A stretch of DNA of 11,145 bases from NCBI GenBank assembly GCA_964626495.1, contig CAZVFT010000083.1, positions 1 through 11,145 of the forward strand, in the 5' to 3' direction. The stretch comes from JACNLN01 sp964626495. Lineage in GTDB: Bacteria > Fidelibacterota > Marinisomatia > Marinisomatales > CAZVFT01. Below are positions 6,752 through 11,145 of the stretch, piece by piece. The notes below the pieces were generated by a model. It saw nothing but the letters and a program-made list of their open reading frames with translations. It made no database searches and was not told the origin of the DNA. Both the position numbers and the translations under genes were made by a program. The first letter of the stretch is position 1. The number at the start of each line of letters is the position of its first letter.

Positions 6752-7261
6752 ATGGATATTAACGGCTTAATAAGAATTCATGACTTACTGAAGGAGTATC
6801 CTCAACTGGAAAAAGTGATCATTGAGTTGAACCCTCTTTTTAAAAAATTGAAAAACCCTGTTCTTCGAAAAACTGTCGGAAAAATTGCAACTATTGAACA
6901 AGCAGCTAAAGTGGCTGATCTCGATGTAATGGAGTTTGTAAACAGATTGAGAATAGAAGTAGGTCAGCAACCGATAGAAAGTGGCGAACCTTCTGAAGTG
7001 AGTGATTCGAAAATGGAAGAGTGGATGAAAGGGGAGCCAGTGGAAATTCTTAGTGGAAATAAAATCCTTCAGGAAGGGGATAATCCATTGCAAGTTGTTA
7101 CTGAGAAGATGAAAGAATTATCATCGGGAGAGTTTTTGTTATTAGAAACTGATTTTTATCCAGCTCCAATGATCGAGAATATGAAAAAACAGGGGAACCA
7201 GACCGTGTCAAGGGGTCCTGATGATTCCGGTCTGTTTCTGACATATATTCGTAAGACGTAG
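6752..7261 (+). CDS. DUF1858 - DUF2249 domain protein
   Basis: Soluble protein of 169 residues. The N-terminal part (about 3-66) matches the DUF1858 pattern: I-x2-LL-x2-YP-x-L, NPLFKKLKNPVLRKTVGKIATI, then AAKVADLD. The C-terminal part (about 104-168) matches DUF2249: NPLQVVTEKMKEL, then GEFLLLETDFYPAPMIENM and a final strand FLTYIR. An acidic linker (SGEPSEVSDSKMEE) joins them. Unlike many DUF1858 proteins it has no Cys pair for a redox disulfide. Both domains recur with hemerythrin/DUF438 proteins and nitrosative-stress genes, so a partner role is expected; the biochemical activity is unknown. The start is well supported: GGAGG at 6741-6745 lies 6 nt before the ATG, and the gap to the previous stop is 1 nt. 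Confidence 0.85.
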   Translation: MDINGLIRIHDLLKEYPQLEKVIIELNPLFKKLKNPVLRKTVGKIATIEQAAKVADLDVMEFVNRLRIEVGQQPIESGEPSEVSDSKMEEWMKGEPVEILSGNKILQEGDNPLQVVTEKMKELSSGEFLLLETDFYPAPMIENMKKQGNQTVSRGPDDSGLFLTYIRKT

Positions 7262-7266
7262 GCCTC

Positions 7267-7281
7267 GGTGAGCTATTCACC
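7267..7281 (+). repeat. Short inverted repeat after the hemerythrin operon
   Basis: GGTGA (7267-7271) and TCACC (7277-7281) can form a 5-bp stem with a GCTAT loop, 5 nt after the stop of the DUF1858-DUF2249 gene. The position suits an operon end. There is no T run after it and the stem is short, so it is at best a weak terminator. Confidence 0.3.
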
Positions 7282-7377
7282 AGTGAAAAGTATTTAGGTA
7301 ATTTTTATGCTGACATTAGTAGTTGGCAATGATAATTGTGAATTTGGATGTGAACATTTCCAGAGTAAATTTGATCT

Positions 7378-8064
7378 GTGGATGAGGTTTCATTTTTAGA
7401 TTTGCCCACTAATATGAACACAAAAGATGACTATTCCCACACATCAGCCCGCTATGACCGGCTGCTAAATCCATTTCTTAACCATATTCGAAAGGCGTTG
7501 GTGGATTGGATCATCACGAACCAGCCAAATAGCATTTTGGATGTCGGCTGTGGAACGGGAAAACAATTATCGCTGATACCCGGTAATGTTGACGCGGTTG
7601 GAATTGATATTTCTGATGCTATGCTGAAGCAGGCAGAGAAACAGGTTCAAGGGAAGTGTATGCGGGCAGACGCTACAGACATACCATTTGAGGGTGGGGA
7701 GTTTGATCTTGTTATTTCTCAATTTGCTCTTCACGAGAAAGACATCACAACCATTAACGCTGAATTGGAAGAAGTCCGTCGGGTGTTGAAACCAACAGGG
7801 GTATTTTCTGTTACAGATTTTGACATTCTAGGAAAAAGGACGATATTTTCAAAAATTCTTGGCTGGGGGATCCGTCAAGTGGAAAAACACGCCGGGGAGG
7901 AACATTACGAGAACTACAAAATATGGATGAAGCGCGGGGGATTGGGGAAAATCATGGAAAATTCAGGATGGACACTTGTAGAGGATATCCATTTTTACAA
8001 AGGGAATATCCGACTTATGTTTTGGAGAAAATTTAATGGGAATGACAATCGAGGAAAAAATTGA
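7378..8064 (+). CDS. Class I SAM-dependent methyltransferase (UbiE/methyltransferase-11 type)
   Basis: Soluble enzyme of up to 228 residues. Motif I, ILDVGCGTG at 53-61, binds S-adenosylmethionine. GIDISDAML (75-83) supplies the acidic ribose-binding residue, RADATDIPF (96-104) contacts the adenine, and FDLVISQFALHE (109-120) with VRRVLKPTGVF (133-143) completes the UbiE-like core. The C-terminal half (GWGIRQVEKHAGEEHYENYKIWMKRGG split over about 162-187) would set substrate choice, and I cannot name the substrate. The start is uncertain: GTG 7378 gives the longest form, whereas ATG 7414 (MNTKDDYSHTSARYDR) begins just before the conserved N-terminal helix; neither has a good SD. It stands alone, 116 nt after the hemerythrin operon. 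A possible small ORF overlaps its last codons. Confidence 0.88.
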   Translation: MDEVSFLDLPTNMNTKDDYSHTSARYDRLLNPFLNHIRKALVDWIITNQPNSILDVGCGTGKQLSLIPGNVDAVGIDISDAMLKQAEKQVQGKCMRADATDIPFEGGEFDLVISQFALHEKDITTINAELEEVRRVLKPTGVFSVTDFDILGKRTIFSKILGWGIRQVEKHAGEEHYENYKIWMKRGGLGKIMENSGWTLVEDIHFYKGNIRLMFWRKFNGNDNRGKN

Positions 8065-8143
8065 ATGGACTGAGAATAAGATAACAAATCATATTAATGT
8101 GGCGATAGATAGTCGTAATAAATACCTATTATCCAAAGACTAG
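8036..8143 (+). CDS. Possible 35-residue small ORF overlapping the methyltransferase end
   Basis: This ORF starts at ATG 8036 (or ATG 8042, same frame) with GGAG at 8024-8027, 8 nt before the first ATG, and ends at the TAG at 8141-8143. It overlaps the methyltransferase 3' end by 29 nt. The peptide begins MGMTIEEKIEWTENKI and ends NKYLLSKD; it is hydrophilic with no signal or recognisable motif. A good SD and stop-start overlap are the only support. It may be a remnant of a decayed gene. Confidence 0.22.
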   Translation: MGMTIEEKIEWTENKITNHINVAIDSRNKYLLSKD

Positions 8144-8353
8144 TTTAAAGATAAAAACGATTGATTTATGGTAATTATTTAATGCGCCTGACTGGCAGGT
8201 AGTGAAAAATGACCCCAGTTGTATAAAAAAATACAACGAGGTGAAGCGTATCGGGGTAATTCGCGGTTTCTGGAGTCCAGTCTAATTAATTTATACTTAA
8301 AAAGAACTTCACGGAGTAATTTCCAGTATTCTGAATTAAATTAGGATATTGTT
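8065..8353. other. 289-nt intergenic region with small palindromes and a possible promoter
   Basis: The first 80 nt may be a small ORF (listed separately). Further on are CCTG-ACTGG-CAGG near 8187-8199, the hairpin GTTGTAT-A6-ATACAAC at 8218-8237, enclosed loosely by ACCCC (8212-8216) and GGGGT (8253-8257), and the palindrome CTGGA-G-TCCAG at 8270-8280. TATACT at 8292-8297 is a reasonable -10, with the palindrome covering the -35 position, as an activator or repressor site would. The stretch 8199-8216 (GTAGTGAAAAATGACCCC) resembles IS21-family end sequences from memory, but no transposase or second copy is present. It probably carries the promoter of the PhnD-type/Na-Pi unit. Confidence 0.35.
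8218..8237. repeat. Perfect 7-bp inverted repeat with A6 loop
   Basis: GTTGTAT (8218-8224) and ATACAAC (8231-8237) flank AAAAAA. Read on the minus strand it is the same stem with a T6 loop. It lies about 117 nt before the PhnD-type gene, too far for an SD-level switch, and has no T run after it. It could be a protein-binding palindrome or part of an old element end. Confidence 0.4.
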
Positions 8354-9265
8354 ATGAATACTCGCAATCAATTTAAATTATTGTTTGTTACCACCATCGT
8401 TTTTATCCTGATTTGGTGGTTTTTTCGGTCAGCAATGGATATCTCTATTCATTCAGAAGATATCCACCATACAAATGATATAAGCGATGAACCCGTTCGT
8501 TATTTTGGTATTGTTCCGCGGTATACACCAAGAGAGATCTATATTGGTTATCAACCCATTGTGGATTTTCTAACAGATTATACTCCATTTCGATTTGAAT
8601 TAAAGATTGGTAAATCGTATAATGGGATAGCTGAACAATTAGCACAGGGTAATGTAGCAATAGCATCGTTAGGAAGTTTTGTTTATGTTACAAATAAAGA
8701 CACCTATGGACTTGAAGTTATTTTAAAATCTTTAAATCCCGGCGGAAAAGACTATTTTAATACGACATTTGTCACTCATGATACAACCGGAATTAAAAAC
8801 CTCAGTGATTTAAAAGGCAAAACTCTCCTTCTTCCTTCAAAAGAATCTCTTACCGGACAATGGATGCCAGTGTATCTTGAAAAGAAAGCCAGAATATTTC
8901 CCACTGAATTAGAAGAGATCAACTTTGTTTCCCATCATACCACAGTGGCAGAAAAAGTACTAAAGGGAGAATTTGATGCTGGAGTGGTAAAGAGTGTCAT
9001 TGCTAAGAAATATGAAGATCGAGGATTAAGAGTATTTCATAAATCACCAAAAATTCCTCCTACTCCAATAGTCGTATCGGAGCATACAGATCTGGAAACC
9101 CAATATCGTACGCAACATTTAGATCGGCTTCATGAAGATATGGATGAGACTGTAGAAACCCACGAAATACATATGGAACTTATGGACTTACTGAAGCAGA
9201 TTAATGTATATTCTGGAAATATCGCTAAAACAATTCATTCAATAGGATCCCAAATACAGAAATAA
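8354..9265 (+). CDS. Membrane-anchored PhnD-type solute-binding protein fused to a PhoU-like tail
   Basis: Protein of 303 residues. Residues about 9-24 form one N-terminal helix (basic before, acidic after), placing the rest outside the membrane; there is no lipobox Cys. Residues about 47-245 match the phosphate/phosphonate-binding PhnD family: YFGIVPRYTPREIYIGYQPIVDF split over 50-72, then AQGNVAIASLGSF (97-109), NLSDLKGKTLLLPSKESLTG (149-168), EFDAGVV (206-212) and IPPTPIVVSEHT (234-245). The usual final ~50 residues of the binding lobe are missing. Instead, residues 246-297 copy the end of the PhoU-like domain of the next gene, including THEIHMELMDLLKQINVY (269-286). The gene is therefore a chimera. 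AGGA at 8343-8346 is 7 nt before the ATG. The next gene starts 6 nt after the stop, and no ABC permease or ATPase is nearby, so it may serve the Na/Pi transporter. Confidence 0.85.
   Translation: MNTRNQFKLLFVTTIVFILIWWFFRSAMDISIHSEDIHHTNDISDEPVRYFGIVPRYTPREIYIGYQPIVDFLTDYTPFRFELKIGKSYNGIAEQLAQGNVAIASLGSFVYVTNKDTYGLEVILKSLNPGGKDYFNTTFVTHDTTGIKNLSDLKGKTLLLPSKESLTGQWMPVYLEKKARIFPTELEEINFVSHHTTVAEKVLKGEFDAGVVKSVIAKKYEDRGLRVFHKSPKIPPTPIVVSEHTDLETQYRTQHLDRLHEDMDETVETHEIHMELMDLLKQINVYSGNIAKTIHSIGSQIQK
9089..9244 (+). repeat. Diverged direct repeat, copy 1 (3' end of PhnD-type gene)
   Basis: This 156-nt, 52-codon stretch aligns without gaps to 10877-11032. By hand count 107 of 156 nt match, rising to 69 of 84 in the last-but-three 28 codons (from GTA GAA ACC CAC through ACA ATT). 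Differences fall largely in third positions there, which suggests the reading frame was under protein-level selection after duplication. Confidence 0.85.
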
Positions 9266-9271
9266 CATAAA

Positions 9272-11068
9272 ATGTTTACTTATTCTGTCAAATTGATTCT
9301 TTTCCTATTTGCTATCAGCCCTAATATTTTATTGGCTAACAGCAATTCCGGCGACGGTATACACTGGGGCTTCCTTACAATGGGACTTTTTGGTGGTTTA
9401 TCACTTTTCCTGTATGGTATGGGAAAAATGAGTGAGGGCATGAAAAAAGCTGCAGGTGATCGTATGCGGCATATTCTTGCAGCATTAACCAGAAACAGAG
9501 TTATCGGACTTGGTGTAGGTGCTTTTATTACGATGGTCATTCAAAGCAGCAGCGCCACTACGGTTATGCTTGTCAGTTTTGTTCAGGCAAGTTTGATGTC
9601 TTATGCTCAGGCAATGGGTGTTATTATGGGAGCTAATATCGGTACAACTGTTACAGCTCAGTTAATAGCATTTAAATTGACGGACTATGCCTTGCTGATG
9701 ATTACGGTAGGTTTCGGTATGACTTTCTTTGCCAAGAAAGATAGTTACAAACACATAGGAGAAGCACTACTTGGATTTGGGATTCTCTTCTTCGGAATGA
9801 AACTGATGTCCGATACAATGAAACCTCTACGTACCTATCAGCCCTTTATTGATTTAATGAAGGGTCTGGAAAATCCATTATATGGAATATTAATAGGTAC
9901 AATTTTTACAGGACTGATTCAAAGCAGTAGTGCTTTTACAGGGATTGTGATTGTCCTCGCCCAACAAGGATTATTAACGCTTGATGCAGGAATCCCCCTG
10001 ATCTTTGGAGCAAATATTGGTACGTGTATTACAGCAGGGTTGGCAAGTATTGGAACGATCCGTGGAGCTAAACGAGTGGCAATTGCACATGTATTGTTCA
10101 ATATCGGAGGCGTTGTAATCTTCATCTGGTTTATACAATATCTGGCGGATTTCGTCCGCTGGCTATCACCTGTTGCAGAAGGTGTAGGACCGGCAAAACT
10201 GGCTATGGAAACCCCAAGGCAAATTGCCAATGCTCATACAATTTTTAATATTTCAGTAGGGTTAATTTTCCTGCCGTTTACAACTGTTTTGGCGCATTAT
10301 GTTTACAAAATCCTCCCGGATAAAGAAATTGAAAAAGGAGTTATCCCAGCTATCTGGCATCTTGATGATTCTCAGATATCTCATCCAGCCGTAGCAATTG
10401 GACTGGCGCAGACGGAAATGTCCCGCATGATTAAAATACTGGCGAGAATGCTAAATGCTTCTATCCATCACTTTGTGAGCAGTGAGCCTAAACAGGATGA
10501 AATTTATCCGCAACTCTCTCTTGTCGAAGGTATTTCTATGCGTGAAGATAAAATTGATTTTCTGGATGAAAAAGTGACTAACTACCTGATGAATGTTAGT
10601 CGCCAAGAACTTAGTGATCTGCAAGCAAATGAAGTGTTTGCTATGTTGTCCATTGTAAACGATATGGAAAGCATCGGGGATATAATTGATAAAAACATTA
10701 TTCCGTTAATTGATAAGAAACAATTGCTTGATGAAGATTTTTCTCCGGAGGGAAAGAAGGAACTGGAAAGATTTCACATTAAGGTGATGAAGCAAACCAG
10801 CCGATTGAGTGATGCTTTTGGTGAGCTTGATATGAAGATGGCAAAAAAAATAATGAAAAAAGATATTAAGTATCGTGATCTGGAAGCTGATTTTCGTTAC
10901 GCACATCTGGAGCGGGTACAGAAGGAAAAAACCGAATCGGTAGCAACCCATGAAGTTCATATGGAACTGATGGATTTACTGAAGCAGGTCAATGTGTATC
11001 TGGCAAATATTGCTAAAACGATTTTAGAGATTGATAGTGGTGAAAAAGAAGGGAAATTGGAGGTTTAA
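9272..11068 (+). CDS. Na/Pi cotransporter family protein with PhoU-like C-terminal domain
   Basis: Protein of 598 residues, the usual size for bacterial Na/Pi-cotransporter (PF02690)-PhoU proteins. A hydrophobic N-terminal segment (about 5-22) looks like a signal or first helix. The two inverted-repeat transport halves carry the signature QSSSA twice, at 91-95 (VIQSSSATTVML then GANIGTTVTAQ at 120-130) and 217-221 (LIQSSSAFTG then GANIGTCITAG at 246-256). The membrane part ends near 345. Residues about 370-590 are helical and PhoU-like, ending in THEVHMELMDLLKQVNVY, and should be cytoplasmic. The expected role is Na-coupled phosphate uptake or export, with the PhoU-like tail regulating it. 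It starts 6 nt after the PhnD-type gene without a clear SD, so translation is probably coupled. Its last ~52 residues are shared with that neighbour. Confidence 0.93.
   Translation: MFTYSVKLILFLFAISPNILLANSNSGDGIHWGFLTMGLFGGLSLFLYGMGKMSEGMKKAAGDRMRHILAALTRNRVIGLGVGAFITMVIQSSSATTVMLVSFVQASLMSYAQAMGVIMGANIGTTVTAQLIAFKLTDYALLMITVGFGMTFFAKKDSYKHIGEALLGFGILFFGMKLMSDTMKPLRTYQPFIDLMKGLENPLYGILIGTIFTGLIQSSSAFTGIVIVLAQQGLLTLDAGIPLIFGANIGTCITAGLASIGTIRGAKRVAIAHVLFNIGGVVIFIWFIQYLADFVRWLSPVAEGVGPAKLAMETPRQIANAHTIFNISVGLIFLPFTTVLAHYVYKILPDKEIEKGVIPAIWHLDDSQISHPAVAIGLAQTEMSRMIKILARMLNASIHHFVSSEPKQDEIYPQLSLVEGISMREDKIDFLDEKVTNYLMNVSRQELSDLQANEVFAMLSIVNDMESIGDIIDKNIIPLIDKKQLLDEDFSPEGKKELERFHIKVMKQTSRLSDAFGELDMKMAKKIMKKDIKYRDLEADFRYAHLERVQKEKTESVATHEVHMELMDLLKQVNVYLANIAKTILEIDSGEKEGKLEV
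10877..11032 (+). repeat. Diverged direct repeat, copy 2 (3' end of Na/Pi transporter gene)
   Basis: This is the partner of the 9089-9244 copy. Here the sequence is the natural end of a PhoU-like helical domain, so this is likely the ancestral location and the PhnD-type gene the recipient. Similarity stops within about three codons on each side, before the two unrelated C-termini. Confidence 0.85.
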
Positions 11069-11145
11069 GAGAAAGACTATGAGTAAAATTCTACTGTTAA
11101 GTTAACTATGATATAACGGATAATAGTTGTATATTTGCATCCAAA
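11069..11145. other. Downstream flank, no gene seen
   Basis: This 77-nt AT-rich stretch holds an eight-codon ORF (11079-11105) and a loose inverted repeat, AACTAT (11104-11109) with ATAGTT further on. Neither is convincing as a gene or terminator. Confidence 0.3.

Noticed and set aside
8445..8666. Minus-strand ORF of 73 codons in the PhnD-type gene
   Set aside because: Antisense shadow of a gene with clear PhnD-family motifs and no motif of its own.
11079..11105. ATG followed by a peptide beginning MSKILLLS, like the start of a response regulator
   Set aside because: It stops after eight codons, no continuation in another frame is evident, and the nearest GGAG is too far away.

Overview
The window reads as a compact bacterial segment, moderately AT-rich by eye, with every credible gene on the + strand. 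Most genes have usable Shine-Dalgarno sequences (GGAGG or GGAG), so it does not look like a classic SD-poor Bacteroidetes. The gene content suggests a Gram-negative bacterium with anaerobic or microaerobic respiration and nitrogen-oxide handling. Calditrichota, Marinimicrobia or a related FCB-neighbourhood lineage is a guess from gene flavour only. No rRNA, tRNA, CRISPR array or complete mobile element was seen.

Region 1 (38-4048) is a tight, apparently co-transcribed block. It holds a 12-helix His-rich membrane protein resembling a divergent heme-copper oxidase core, a secreted FGE-sulfatase-fold protein of the NirV type without the FGE cysteines, a heme O synthase (CtaB/CyoE type), a possible 32-residue Cys/His-rich small ORF, and a 7-helix membrane protein of unknown function. 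A heme O synthase beside an oxidase-like protein and a NirV-like protein suggests biogenesis of a heme-containing respiratory or nitrogen-oxide enzyme. A long stem-loop (4064-4103) closes the block. A small 4-helix membrane protein (4112-4546) follows with its start codon only 8 nt beyond the stem and no SD.

Region 2 (4547-7261) is a second operon behind a promoter whose 17-nt spacer carries a Fur-box-like palindrome (AATGAG-T-CTCATT). It encodes an ~8-helix membrane protein, a DUF438-hemerythrin-PAS protein (ATGA overlap) and a DUF1858-DUF2249 protein (1-nt gap). Inference: an iron-controlled O2/NO sensing or iron-nitrosyl-repair unit.

Region 3 (7262-8353) has a lone class I SAM methyltransferase and a 289-nt gap with a possible 35-codon ORF, small palindromes and an 18-nt stretch faintly like an IS21-family end.

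Region 4 (8354-11068) is a two-gene unit: a membrane-anchored PhnD-type solute-binding protein followed by a Na/Pi-cotransporter-PhoU protein. The last ~52 residues of the PhnD-type protein are a diverged copy of the PhoU-like tail of its neighbour: 32 of 52 residues identical, and 107 of 156 nt by hand count. This chimera is the most unusual thing in the window.
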